A stretch of 10,446 nt of DNA from Clostridia bacterium. Lineage in GTDB: Bacteria > Bacillota_A > Clostridia > Oscillospirales > CAG-272. The position numbers and the translations under genes were made by a program. Positions 1 to 7,754 of the stretch are shown here, piece after piece; position 1 is the first letter of the stretch; each line of letters starts with the position of its first letter. The stretch lies in the NCBI GenBank assembly GCA_017546745.1, contig JAFYRZ010000091.1, positions 1 through 10,446 on the forward strand, given 5' to 3'. The notes under the pieces are model-generated. The model was not told the origin of the DNA, did not search any database, and saw only the letters and a list, made by a program, of their open reading frames with translations.

Positions 1-573
1 AATATTCGAAACGTCGTAGTAAAAATATTCGGTGAAATCGGCGATCGATGCAAAAAGCACGCCGTCGCCCACGTTTATCGGGTGAAGGTCGTTCTTCGCC
101 GCGTATTCCTTAAGCTCCTCGTAGGTCGGCATATCGACCGTAATACCGCTACCGGGGGTGCTTGGCGCGGCCTCCTCGCCGTCACCCCTATCGCCGCCCT
201 CCGCAGGCTTATCGGGCTTCTCATCCTTGTCCGGCTTCCCGTCCTCGATCTCCATATCCGATGAGAAGAAAAGCTCGTCATCCTTATATATCATAAGATA
301 GACGTATTTTTGCATCTGCACCCACTCGGAGAAGAGCTTAGGATCGGTGCTTTCAATTCCGTTTTCAATGATATAATTCTGTAAGTCGGTAACGTATGAA
401 AGCTCGCGCGCCTCCTTATTCTCCTCGCTGAGGTAGGTCCTTCCGATGTATCTGTAAAAGCCAAGCCTTACACCAAAAAAGCCTACCAGGGCAAGCAAAA
501 ATCCCACGGCGAAAACTATCGCAAGGGTCAGAAAGAGCGAGCCGGCAGGCCTTTTGATCTTCGTTTTAGTCAA
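1..573 (-). CDS. Probable sensor histidine kinase, N-terminal part (cut by the left edge)
   Basis: An open frame of 191 codons runs from a TTG start at 573 to the window edge without a stop. The TTG lies inside the end of the response-regulator gene (8-nt overlap, TTGACTAA) and is preceded by AAGGGG at a normal spacing. No ATG in this frame would include the membrane segment, so TTG is the best start. The product opens with a basic tail (TKTKIKRP), one hydrophobic helix at about residues 12-35, then a region that should lie outside the membrane. That region holds a low-complexity charged stretch at about residues 110-143, rich in Asp, Lys, Glu, Pro and Gly, followed by a segment ending in DFTEYFYYD. 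The kinase domains (HAMP, HisKA, HATPase) would be beyond the edge and are not seen. The kinase call is an inference from the upstream OmpR-type regulator, the overlap and the membrane topology. It could be another membrane protein. Confidence 0.75.
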   Translation of the reverse strand, partial: MTKTKIKRPAGSLFLTLAIVFAVGFLLALVGFFGVRLGFYRYIGRTYLSEENKEARELSYVTDLQNYIIENGIESTDPKLFSEWVQMQKYVYLMIYKDDELFFSSDMEIEDGKPDKDEKPDKPAEGGDRGDGEEAAPSTPGSGITVDMPTYEELKEYAAKNDLHPINVGDGVLFASIADFTEYFYYDVSNI

Positions 574-1255
574 TCTGATACCCCTTTCCCCAAACCGTTC
601 TTATAAGACGCGGGCTTTGCGGATCGTCCTCAAGCTTGCGACGAAGCCCAAGCACGTGTACGGTTATGGTATTGCCGGAGTTTGGCATCGGCACCTCACC
701 CCACGCGCCCTGATAAAGCTCAGAAATTCCGACCGTCCTGCCGCGGTTTTTGGCAAGGTAGAGAAGCACCTCGTACTCCTTATCGCGCATCTCTATCTCG
801 CTTTCGCCCTTCTTAACGAGGTGTAGCGCGGTGTCGATGGTAACACCGTTATAAAGCTCTATTATCTCGTCCGTCCTTGCCTTCGTTTTGTAGCTGTTAT
901 ATCTTCTCGTCAGTGCATCGACCTTCATAAGAAGCTCGCGCGAGGAAAAGGGCTTTACGATATAATCGTCGCCGCCCGAGGCATAAGCAGCCTCCTTATC
1001 CTTAACGAGGGATTTTGCAGTGAGAAATAGGATAGGCACGGGAGATATCTCGCGTATCTTCTGCGCGGCATCGATGCCCGACATACGCGGCATCATAATA
1101 TCCATAACTACAAGGTCTACCCTTTCGTCCTCTTTTATAATTTCAAGCGCGCATACGCCGTCCTCGGCAAGCATAACCTCGTGTGATGCGCTCTCAAGAA
1201 GTATGCGAAGAACGTTTCTTATTTCCAATTCGTCGTCTGCAACGAGTATTCGCAT
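566..1255 (-). CDS. OmpR/PhoB-family response regulator
   Basis: This is a 229-residue two-domain DNA-binding response regulator. The receiver domain (about residues 1-118) carries the acidic pair Asp7/Asp8, the phosphoacceptor Asp52 in VVMDIMMP, Thr79 in FLTAK and Lys101 in IVKPF, so the phosphorylation site is intact. The C-terminal winged helix (about residues 130-229) ends in the typical signature NTITVHVLGLRRKLEDD ... RTVWGKGYQI. The ATG at 1255 is chosen because GGAGG stands just upstream (AAAGGAGGCAGGGAAA-ATG); an in-frame TTG at 1276 would place this site inside the gene. The partner sensor starts inside its 3' end. It begins 49 nt after hisIE with no terminator or clear promoter visible between them, so read-through from the his operon is possible. 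The signal and target genes cannot be read from the sequence. Confidence 0.95.
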   Translation of the reverse strand: MRILVADDELEIRNVLRILLESASHEVMLAEDGVCALEIIKEDERVDLVVMDIMMPRMSGIDAAQKIREISPVPILFLTAKSLVKDKEAAYASGGDDYIVKPFSSRELLMKVDALTRRYNSYKTKARTDEIIELYNGVTIDTALHLVKKGESEIEMRDKEYEVLLYLAKNRGRTVGISELYQGAWGEVPMPNSGNTITVHVLGLRRKLEDDPQSPRLIRTVWGKGYQID

Positions 1256-1304
1256 TTTCCCTGCCTCCTTTCTCAAAGCCTCGGTTTTGTAAGCTTAGGT
1301 TTAC

Positions 1305-1955
1305 TTATTTGGTCATTTTTTCCTGTTTTACCTTGTGGTCGATAATATGCCTTGACGCAAGCTCGCGGTGGATATCCTCAACCGAAATTCCGCACTGGCA
1401 CATAAGCACCATAACGTGATACGCAAGGTCTGCGATCTCGTAGACGGTCTCCTTTTTGTCCTCTGCCTTTGCCGCTATGATGACCTCGGTGCATTCCTCG
1501 CCGACCTTTTTGAGTATCTTATCAAGACCCTTGTCGAAAAGATAGGTGGTGTAAGAGCCCTCGGGGCGATCCTTTTTTCTGCCCTCGAGAAGCCCGTAAA
1601 GTCCGTCAAGGGTAAATCTCGAAAGCTCCTCACTGTGGTATACGGGGTTAGTAAAGCAGGAGTCCGTGCCGGTATGGCAGGCGGGGCCGTCCTTTTCAAC
1701 GACAACGGTAAGCGCGTCAAGGTCGCAGTCTGCGGTTATGGAAACCACGTGCTGGTAGTTTCCGCTCGTCTCGCCCTTAAGCCAAAGCTCGTCGCGAGAG
1801 CGGGAATAAAAGCAGGTAAGACCGCGCTCCATCGTTATCTTAAGGCTCTCCTTATTCATATACGCGAGGGTAAGCACCTCACCGCTTATAGAATCGGTAA
1901 CGATAGCGGGGATAAGTCCGCGCTCGTCAAATTTAAGCTCGTCTATATTTATCAT
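1305..1955 (-). CDS. hisIE: Bifunctional phosphoribosyl-AMP cyclohydrolase / phosphoribosyl-ATP pyrophosphatase
   Basis: This 216-residue cytoplasmic fusion enzyme catalyses steps 2 and 3 of histidine synthesis. The C-terminal half hydrolyses phosphoribosyl-ATP to phosphoribosyl-AMP, and the N-terminal half opens the purine ring. The HisI half (about residues 1-110) has [14 protein letters not shown], then ADCDLDA and GPACHTG with the conserved metal-binding cysteines Cys77, Cys93 and Cys100. The HisE half (about residues 115-216) has [15 protein letters not shown] and [13 protein letters not shown], the acidic residues that bind magnesium. The length is normal for the fusion. The start at 1955 has AAGGAG seven bases upstream, overlapping the hisF stop region (11-nt gap). 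It is the last his gene of the run; a two-component pair follows. Confidence 0.98.
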   Translation of the reverse strand: MINIDELKFDERGLIPAIVTDSISGEVLTLAYMNKESLKITMERGLTCFYSRSRDELWLKGETSGNYQHVVSITADCDLDALTVVVEKDGPACHTGTDSCFTNPVYHSEELSRFTLDGLYGLLEGRKKDRPEGSYTTYLFDKGLDKILKKVGEECTEVIIAAKAEDKKETVYEIADLAYHVMVLMCQCGISVEDIHRELASRHIIDHKVKQEKMTK

Positions 1956-1966
1956 GTCAAAACTCC

Positions 1967-2725
1967 TTATATCCTTACGTTAATTCCGTTTTTCTTCATA
2001 TTTCGCTTAAGGTCGTTTATCTCGATCTCTCCGAAGTGAAAGACCGATGCCGCAAGCGCCGCATCTACGTCGGGAAGCGCCCTAAAGAGGTCTGTAAAAT
2101 GCTCGGCATTTCCTGCACCGCCCGAGGCTATGATCGGCACCTTGACCGCCTCGCGAACGGCTCTTAGCATCTCGATATCAAAGCCGCCCTTAACGCCGTC
2201 TGTGTCGATGGAATTGAGAACGACCTCCCCCGCGCCAAGCGACACGCACCTTTTTATCCAGGAGATGGCCTCCATACCGGTGTCAACCCTACCGCCCTTT
2301 GCGAAAACGCGATATTCTCCGCAAACGCGCTTTACGTCAGCGGAAATCACCACGCACTGGTCGCCGTATCTTTTTGCCGCGCGGCTGATAAGCTCGGGGT
2401 CGCGGATAGCGCCCGAGTTAACGCTGACCTTGTCTGCGCCGCACCTTAATACCCTGTCAAAATCCTCGACGGTGTTGATGCCGCCGCCAACCGTAAGCGG
2501 AATAAACACGTTTGCCGCAACCTCGCGCAGTATATCGGTAAAGAGCGCCCTGCCCTCTGCCGATGCCGTGATGTCGTAGAAAACAAGCTCGTCCGCACCG
2601 CACTCGGAGTAGTATTTTGCAAGCGAGACGGGGCTCGAAACGTCGCGGAGGCCTAAGAAATTCGTTCCCTTTACCACTCTGCCGTCCTTAACGTCAAGGC
2701 AGGGGATTATTCTTTTAGTTATCAT
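1967..2725 (-). CDS. hisF: Imidazole glycerol phosphate synthase, cyclase subunit HisF
   Basis: HisF (252 residues, a TIM barrel) takes ammonia from HisH and converts PRFAR to imidazole glycerol phosphate plus AICAR, which returns to purine synthesis. The N-terminus [17 protein letters not shown] is the family signature and holds catalytic Asp11; the second catalytic acid, Asp130, is in VVISADVKR. Phosphate-binding glycine motifs are seen at LTVGGGI (about residues 77-83) and PIIASGGAG. The ATG at 2725 is chosen over a TTG at 2740 because it gives the canonical N-terminus and has GGGAGGGG just upstream. The gene overlaps the 3' end of hisA by 11 nt, which suggests coupled translation. Its partner gene hisH lies on the other side of hisA. 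Confidence 0.98.
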   Translation of the reverse strand: MITKRIIPCLDVKDGRVVKGTNFLGLRDVSSPVSLAKYYSECGADELVFYDITASAEGRALFTDILREVAANVFIPLTVGGGINTVEDFDRVLRCGADKVSVNSGAIRDPELISRAAKRYGDQCVVISADVKRVCGEYRVFAKGGRVDTGMEAISWIKRCVSLGAGEVVLNSIDTDGVKGGFDIEMLRAVREAVKVPIIASGGAGNAEHFTDLFRALPDVDAALAASVFHFGEIEINDLKRNMKKNGINVRI

Positions 2726-3443
2726 TTTCCCCTCCCGCAAGAGCTATTGCCTCGGTGAGCTTGATTGCCCCGGTATAATACGCCTTGCCGATTATCGCGC
2801 CGTAAAGCTTCATTTCGGTAAGCGCCCTAACGTCGTCGAGCGAGGAAACTCCGCCCGATGCGATAATATCGATATCGTATTTTTCGGAAAGCTCTCGGTA
2901 AAGCTCTCTGTTCGTGCCTATCATCGCACCGTCCTTTGAGATATCGGTGCAGATAACCGTCTTAACGCCGAGCGATTGCATATCCGACATAAATTCGTCG
3001 AGCGAAACGTCGCTGCGCTCGGTCCAGCCCTTAATGGCAATATTGCCGTCCTTTACGTCGGCACCGACCGCAATTTTCTCACCGTAGAGAGAAAGCGCAC
3101 CCTTTAGCATATCCCTGTCGGTAAGCGCCGCCGTGCCGAGTATCACTCTGCCAACGCCGATAGAGAGATATTTTTCTATAACAGATAGCGAGCGGATACC
3201 GCCGCCAACCTCGATAAAGAGCGACGTGCCCTCGCGTATTCTCTTGATCACCTCGAGGTTAGGCGTTCCGCCGTCGCGCGCCCCCTCAAGGTCTACGAGG
3301 TGAAGATATTTCGCCCCCGCCGCCTCAAAGTCGAGCGCTACCGAAAGAGGGTCGTTGTTATAGACCGTCACCTCACTGTATAAGCCCTTATATAATCTTA
3401 CTGCCTTACCCTCAAAGAGGTCTATCGCAGGAAAAATGTTCAT
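2715..3443 (-). CDS. hisA: ProFAR isomerase HisA
   Basis: HisA (242 residues, TIM barrel) isomerises ProFAR to PRFAR, step 4 of the pathway. The N-terminus MNIFPAIDLFEGKAVRL carries the catalytic base Asp8. The second catalytic Asp is residue 129 in VGADVKDG, followed by the HisA-typical GWTE at about residues 139-142, which distinguishes it from HisF. Phosphate-binding glycines occur in EVGGGIR and IIASGGVS. The Trp in GWTE argues for an ordinary HisA; I see no feature pointing to a PriA-type enzyme with additional TrpF activity. GGAG lies seven bases before the ATG. It is separated from hisH by 88 nt, the widest gap in the operon, and overlaps hisF by 11 nt. Confidence 0.97.
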   Translation of the reverse strand: MNIFPAIDLFEGKAVRLYKGLYSEVTVYNNDPLSVALDFEAAGAKYLHLVDLEGARDGGTPNLEVIKRIREGTSLFIEVGGGIRSLSVIEKYLSIGVGRVILGTAALTDRDMLKGALSLYGEKIAVGADVKDGNIAIKGWTERSDVSLDEFMSDMQSLGVKTVICTDISKDGAMIGTNRELYRELSEKYDIDIIASGGVSSLDDVRALTEMKLYGAIIGKAYYTGAIKLTEAIALAGGENDN

Positions 3444-3531
3444 TTTGTTCTCCGAAGATGTGTTTTTGTAAATATTAGTTGACCTTTGTCACTCAAAAAG
3501 CTGTATTTAGCCTCTTGCGCAAAGCGCGTAC
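3444..3531 (-). other. hisH-hisA spacer with two small stem-loops
   Basis: This is the longest gap inside the his operon (88 nt). Two short hairpins can be drawn on the transcript: GCGC-TTT-GCGC at 3517-3527, and a six-pair stem with one bulged A and an AAAG loop at 3477-3493 (AGTGAC ... GTCAACT). Neither is followed by a T-run, so neither looks like a terminator. A TAATAT hexamer follows the second stem, but no convincing -35 element stands at the right distance, so an internal promoter is only a weak possibility. No small ORF with a ribosome binding site was seen. Confidence 0.4.
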
Positions 3532-4140
3532 TTACCACTCGCAAAAGCCGCGCAGAATGTTTATTCCAACGTCACCGCTCTTCTCGGGGTGAAACTGCAT
3601 ACCGCAAACGTTCCCACTTACAACCGCCGCCGTCACCTCGCGAGAGTAGTCTGTCGTGGCAAGCGTGCTCTCATCACACCCTACGGCAAAATAGGAGTGA
3701 ACGAAATAAACGAAGTCGCCGTCCTTGATATACTTAAATACCGGGTGCTCACGCTTTATATCGAGCGCATTCCAGCCGATGTGGGGTATCATAAGACCAT
3801 CGTCTACCCTGCCCCTCATAGGCACGACCTCGCCCGAGATAAGCCCAAGCCCCTCGTGAACACCGTATTCAAGACTGCGCTCGAAAAGCATCTGCATACC
3901 AAGGCATATGCCCATAAGCTTTTTGCCTGCCCTGACCTCGTCGAGTATCACCCTGTCGAGCCCTCTTTCGCGAAGCTTCGCTATCGCATCGCCAAACGCG
4001 CCAACGCCCGGCAGAATTATCCTGTCCGCCGCCGCTATCACGGCGGGGTCGTCGGTAACCACGGTTTCTGCGCCTATCCTCGCAAACGAGGACTTAAGCG
4101 AAAAAAGGTTACCAACGCCGTAATCGATTATCGCGATCAT
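3532..4140 (-). CDS. hisH: Imidazole glycerol phosphate synthase, glutaminase subunit HisH
   Basis: HisH (202 residues) is a class I glutamine amidotransferase that releases ammonia from glutamine and channels it into HisF. The start IAIIDYGVGNLFSL is typical. The nucleophile Cys79 lies in MGICLGMQ, and the other two triad residues, His184 and Glu186, lie in QFHPEKSG, so the active site is complete. The oxyanion-loop segment LPGVGAFGDA is present at about residues 43-52. The ATG at 4140 overlaps the hisB stop by one base (TGATG), with AAGGAG seven bases upstream inside hisB. A TTG one codon earlier is possible but less likely. The TGATG junction implies translational coupling to hisB. Confidence 0.97.
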   Translation of the reverse strand: MIAIIDYGVGNLFSLKSSFARIGAETVVTDDPAVIAAADRIILPGVGAFGDAIAKLRERGLDRVILDEVRAGKKLMGICLGMQMLFERSLEYGVHEGLGLISGEVVPMRGRVDDGLMIPHIGWNALDIKREHPVFKYIKDGDFVYFVHSYFAVGCDESTLATTDYSREVTAAVVSGNVCGMQFHPEKSGDVGINILRGFCEW

Positions 4141-4724
4141 CAAAGAACTCCTTTTGTCGAGGGGATCTCGCCGCCAAGGGCAGGGTCGATCGCAACAGCC
4201 TTAGAAAGCGCGCGTGCGACAGCCTTATAAACGCCCTCTAAGATGTGGTGGGTGTTCTTACCGTCAAGCTTTCTTATATGGAGGGTCACGCCCGCCTCGC
4301 GGCAGAACGCGATAAAGAACTCCTCAACGAGCTCGGTATCAAAGTCGCCGACGCGAAGAGTAGGCGTCTCTACGTTATAAACGAGCATACCTCTGCCGCT
4401 GATATCGGTCGCGGCAAGGATAAGCGCCTCGTCCATCGGGAGGGTGACGTCACCGTATCTTACGATGCCCGCCTTGTCACCGATAGCCTCGAGGAATGCC
4501 TTACCAAGACAGATGCCGATATCCTCTGCGGTGTGGTGGTAGTCTACGTCAATATCTCCCACGCACTTTACCGTAAGGCCAAAGCGCCCGTGCTTTGCAA
4601 AAAGTGTGAGCATATGGTTAAGAAAGCCACAGCCGGTGTCAATTTTACACTCGCCCCCGTCAAGGTTAAGTGCCAGGTTAATATCGGTCTCTGCCGTTTT
4701 TCTGTCTATTTTTGCAAATCTCAT
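4140..4724 (-). CDS. hisB: Imidazoleglycerol-phosphate dehydratase HisB (monofunctional)
   Basis: HisB (194 residues) dehydrates imidazole glycerol phosphate to imidazole acetol phosphate, using a manganese-binding site shared between subunits. The metal ligands are visible as two HHxxE-type motifs: DYHHTAEDIG (His63, His64, Glu67) and NTHHILEG (His159, His160, Glu163). GFLNHML at residues 33-39 and MDEAL at about 97-101 are also conserved. The length fits the single-domain dehydratase. There is no N-terminal HAD-type histidinol-phosphatase domain as in the Escherichia coli fusion, which matters because no other phosphatase gene is in the window. AAAGGA stands upstream of the ATG; an ATG between them is followed at once by a stop. 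The gap to hisC is 27 nt. Confidence 0.98.
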   Translation of the reverse strand: MRFAKIDRKTAETDINLALNLDGGECKIDTGCGFLNHMLTLFAKHGRFGLTVKCVGDIDVDYHHTAEDIGICLGKAFLEAIGDKAGIVRYGDVTLPMDEALILAATDISGRGMLVYNVETPTLRVGDFDTELVEEFFIAFCREAGVTLHIRKLDGKNTHHILEGVYKAVARALSKAVAIDPALGGEIPSTKGVL

Positions 4725-4751
4725 TTTACATTTCCTTTCGTTTTAAGGGTC

Positions 4752-5816
4752 TTACGCCCTGTCCTTAAGGATATTCTTTACCGCGTCTACGAACGCACAC
4801 ATCTCGTCTATCGTTCCTATCGTTATGCGGTTAAAATTCTTAATTCTTTCTTTTTTAAAGTGGCGAACGAGAATACCCCGCGACTTTAACGCAAGGTAAA
4901 GCTCCTCTCCGCCGATTTTCTCGCTCTCGGCAAAAAGGAAGTTTGCCGACGAGGGAAGGACCCTGAAGCCGAGGGCGATAAGCGCCTCTCTCGTATACTC
5001 GCGGTTCTCCTTTATCCTCTCGCAGTTCTGCATATAGTAATCGTTATCGCGAAGCGCCGCCGCACCCGCCGCCGCGGTCATTCTGTTGACGTTGTAGGGG
5101 TTTGTCGAATACTTTATCGCGTTAAGGTCGCGGATAAGCTCCCTATTACCGATGCCAAATCCGAGGCGCGCACCTGCAAGCGAGCGCGACTTTGAAAACG
5201 TTCCGGTAACGAGAAGATTATCGTATTTTCCTACGAGCGAGATAGCGCTCTCTGCGCCGAAATCAACGTACGCCTCGTCGATAATTACCACGTTATCGGG
5301 GTTCGACCTTACTATTTCCTCTATCTTATCAAGCGAGAGCGCCATTCCCGTAGGCGCGTTAGGGTTTGCGATAACGACGTTCGCTCCCACGGAAAGGTAG
5401 TCGCGGTAGTCTATCGAAAAATCCTCCTTAAGCGGTATCTCGCGATACGGTATGCCGCCAAGCCTTGCAAACACGGGGTAAAAGCCGTACGTGACGTCGG
5501 GAAATACCATCGGATGCGCATCTTCCGAGAATGCCATAAACGCGAAGTTCAAAATCTCGTCCGAGCCGTTAGTCATAAGGATCATATCGCGCGGTACGCC
5601 AAAAACTCTTTCCGCCTCACACATAAGCTCGGTCACCTCGGGGTCCGAGTAGAGCTGAAGCCTGCCCGCCTCGCGCTCTGCCGCGCGGATCACCCCCTCC
5701 GAGGGCGGAAAGGGCGACTCGTTGGTATTAAGCTTTATATATTTCATATCCCTCGGCTGCTCACCGGGGGTGTACGGCAGAAGCGCCGCATATTTTTCGC
5801 TGAAAAATCTGCTCAT
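4752..5816 (-). CDS. hisC: Histidinol-phosphate aminotransferase HisC
   Basis: HisC (354 residues) is a PLP-dependent fold-type I aminotransferase. It transfers an amino group from glutamate to imidazole acetol phosphate to give L-histidinol phosphate. The N-terminal KLNTNESPFPPS segment is typical of HisC. The cofactor residues are all seen: NPNAPTG at 151-157, Asp180 and Tyr183 in IIDEAYVDF, the Schiff-base lysine Lys209 in GTFSKSRSLAGARLGF, and an Arg in the C-terminal NRITIGT segment that should bind the substrate. The length is normal. The ATG overlaps the hisD stop by one base (TGATG), with GAAGG about eight bases upstream, so translation is probably coupled. Some HisC enzymes also act on aromatic amino acids; sequence alone does not show this here. 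Confidence 0.96.
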   Translation of the reverse strand: MSRFFSEKYAALLPYTPGEQPRDMKYIKLNTNESPFPPSEGVIRAAEREAGRLQLYSDPEVTELMCEAERVFGVPRDMILMTNGSDEILNFAFMAFSEDAHPMVFPDVTYGFYPVFARLGGIPYREIPLKEDFSIDYRDYLSVGANVVIANPNAPTGMALSLDKIEEIVRSNPDNVVIIDEAYVDFGAESAISLVGKYDNLLVTGTFSKSRSLAGARLGFGIGNRELIRDLNAIKYSTNPYNVNRMTAAAGAAALRDNDYYMQNCERIKENREYTREALIALGFRVLPSSANFLFAESEKIGGEELYLALKSRGILVRHFKKERIKNFNRITIGTIDEMCAFVDAVKNILKDRA

Positions 5817-7093
5817 CAGTCCGCCTTCTTCCTCGCAACGGCGCTTCTTGCGTGTGCGGAAAGTCCTTCCTTCTCGGCAAAGTATGCAACCTTATCACAA
5901 ACCTTATCGAGCGCATCGGCGGTAAAATAGGTAAACTGCGTGGTCTTTACAAAATCCTCAACTCCAAGCGGAGAGGAAAACCTCGCGCTGCCGCTCGTGG
6001 GGAGGGTGTGGTTCGGGCCTGCGAAGTAGTCGCCAAGCGCCTCGGGGCAATTTCTGCCCATAAAGATCGAGCCCGCGTGACGGATGCTGTCGAGGTAGTC
6101 AAAGGGGTTGTCAACGAGAAGCTCAAGATGCTCGGGAGCTATCTCGTTCGCGATATCGATAGCGACCGTAAGGTCCTCGGCTACTATTATCTTGCCGTTT
6201 TTGTCGATAGAAAATCTTGCGATCTCGGCTCTCGGAAGAAGCGGTATCTGTCTTTCAAGCTCGGCGCTCACAGCCTCCGCAAGCTCGTAGGAATCGGTCA
6301 CCAAGACAGCACTCGCCATTCTGTCGTGCTCTGCCTGGGAAAGCAGGTCTGCCGCAACGACACGCGCGGAGGACTTGCCGTCCGCAACGACGAGTATCTC
6401 GCTCGGACCGGCTATCATATCGATGCTGACCTTGCCGAATACCTGCTTTTTTGCCTCGGCAACGTATGCGTTACCCGGGCCGACTATCTTATCGACCTTA
6501 GGCACGCTCTGTGTACCGTAGGCGAGGGCGGCAACCGCCTGCGCTCCGCCAACCTTGAAAATTCTGTCAACTCCTGCGATTTTTGCCGCCGCGAGAATAA
6601 CGGGGTTTACCCTACCGTCCTTGCCGGGCGGGGTCACCATAACTATCTCGGAGCAGCCCGCGATCTTCGCAGGTATAGAATCCATAAGCACGGTAGAGGG
6701 GTAAGCCGCCGTGCCGCCCGGAACGTAAAGACCAACCTTTTCAATAGGCATAACCTTTTGTCCGACCACAACGCCGGGCTTGTCGGTGATAATAAAGCTG
6801 TTTCTCACCTGACGGGAGTGGAACGCGCGGATATTTTCCGCCGCCTCCTTAATTATCTCGATAAACTCCGCATCAACCGATGCATACGCCTCGTCTATCT
6901 CCTCTTTCGTCACCTCAAGAGAGGTAAGGGTCGCCCCGTCGAACCTTTCGCAATACTCGAAAAGCGCCTTGTCCTTATTTTTTCTGACGTTTGCGATTAT
7001 GTCGAAAACCACGTCCTCAACGCCTGCATCTATATTGTCTCTTGCAAATATCTCGTCGTACGAAACCTCGCCGTACTTGTATATTTTAATCAT
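5816..7093 (-). CDS. hisD: Histidinol dehydrogenase HisD
   Basis: HisD (425 residues) is a zinc enzyme that oxidises L-histidinol to L-histidine in two NAD-dependent steps, the end of the pathway. By comparison with the E. coli enzyme, the zinc ligands are present as Gln253 and His256 (LLSQAEHD), Asp355 (ALGDYFAGP) and His414 (LSAHARS). The catalytic Glu321-His322 pair is in APEHLEL, and GPNHTLPTSGSARFSS is the family signature. The length is typical. GAGG lies eight bases before the ATG, and the hisG stop is 15 nt upstream. Its 3' end overlaps hisC by one base. Confidence 0.98.
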   Translation of the reverse strand: MIKIYKYGEVSYDEIFARDNIDAGVEDVVFDIIANVRKNKDKALFEYCERFDGATLTSLEVTKEEIDEAYASVDAEFIEIIKEAAENIRAFHSRQVRNSFIITDKPGVVVGQKVMPIEKVGLYVPGGTAAYPSTVLMDSIPAKIAGCSEIVMVTPPGKDGRVNPVILAAAKIAGVDRIFKVGGAQAVAALAYGTQSVPKVDKIVGPGNAYVAEAKKQVFGKVSIDMIAGPSEILVVADGKSSARVVAADLLSQAEHDRMASAVLVTDSYELAEAVSAELERQIPLLPRAEIARFSIDKNGKIIVAEDLTVAIDIANEIAPEHLELLVDNPFDYLDSIRHAGSIFMGRNCPEALGDYFAGPNHTLPTSGSARFSSPLGVEDFVKTTQFTYFTADALDKVCDKVAYFAEKEGLSAHARSAVARKKAD

Positions 7094-7108
7094 TTTGTAA
7101 ACCTCGCT

Positions 7109-7738
7109 TTACTTTTTGGCGTCAACCTGCTCTTTTATAGCGGCGGTGATACCCTCGATCATTTCGGTTTTAAACTTAAAGCTTGCCTTGTTTGCAATAA
7201 GGCGCGCCGAGATGGGGAAAACGGTCTCTATAACCTCAAGGTCGTTCTCCTTAAGGGTCGTTCCGGTCTCCACGATATCCACGATAACGTCGGATAATTC
7301 AAGTATCGGGGCGATCTCTATCGAGCCGTTAAGCTTTATAATATCAATGTCGCGGCACTTTTTCGCGTAATGCTTTTTTGCCACGTTAACGAACTTGGTT
7401 GCAACCTTAAGGGTACGCGAGGGATCGTCAAAGAAATCCCGCCTTGCGGCAACCGCCATTCTGCATTTTCCGATATCGAGGTCAAGAAGCTCGTAAATCT
7501 CGGGCGCGTACTCGGTAAGTATATCATTACCGCAAACGCCGATATCCGCCGCGCCTCTCTCAACGTAGATAGAAACGTCGGACGGCTTTACCCAGAAATA
7601 CCTGACGCCCTTTTCCTTGTTCTCGAAAATGAGCTTTCTTGAATTTTCCTTTATAGATGGGCACTCGTAGCCTGCCTTCTCGAACATATCGTAGACGCGC
7701 TCACCAAGCCTGCCCTTAGGAAGTGCAATATTTATCAT
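7109..7738 (-). CDS. hisG: ATP phosphoribosyltransferase catalytic subunit HisG, short form
   Basis: HisG condenses ATP with PRPP to phosphoribosyl-ATP, the first and committed step and the usual point of feedback inhibition by histidine. At 209 residues this is the short type (HisG-S), which lacks the C-terminal ACT-like regulatory domain of the long form and works with HisZ, encoded just upstream. Seen motifs are IALPKGRL at residues 4-11, KPSDVSIYVERGAADIGVCG at about 51-70, and the PRPP-binding loop DIVETGTTLKEN at about 154-165. AAAGGA stands eight bases before the ATG. Spacing is 16 nt from hisZ and 15 nt to hisD. Confidence 0.98.
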   Translation of the reverse strand: MINIALPKGRLGERVYDMFEKAGYECPSIKENSRKLIFENKEKGVRYFWVKPSDVSIYVERGAADIGVCGNDILTEYAPEIYELLDLDIGKCRMAVAARRDFFDDPSRTLKVATKFVNVAKKHYAKKCRDIDIIKLNGSIEIAPILELSDVIVDIVETGTTLKENDLEVIETVFPISARLIANKASFKFKTEMIEGITAAIKEQVDAKK

Positions 7739-7754
7739 TTTGAAAATCCTTTCC

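Noticed and set aside
75..281. Short ORFs on both strands near the left edge (82-264 plus, 75-281 minus)
   Set aside because: They lie inside the open frame of the probable sensor kinase, and their products are Arg-rich or of no recognisable type.
3444..3531. Internal promoter before hisA
   Set aside because: A TAATAT box is present, but no hexamer close to TTGACA stands 16-18 bp upstream of it.
5852..7297. A 481-codon open frame on the plus strand opposite hisD and hisG
   Set aside because: It is a shadow of the real genes caused by their codon bias. It spans two unmistakable genes, has no recognisable domain and no good ribosome binding site; the same effect gives other long plus-strand frames across the his genes.
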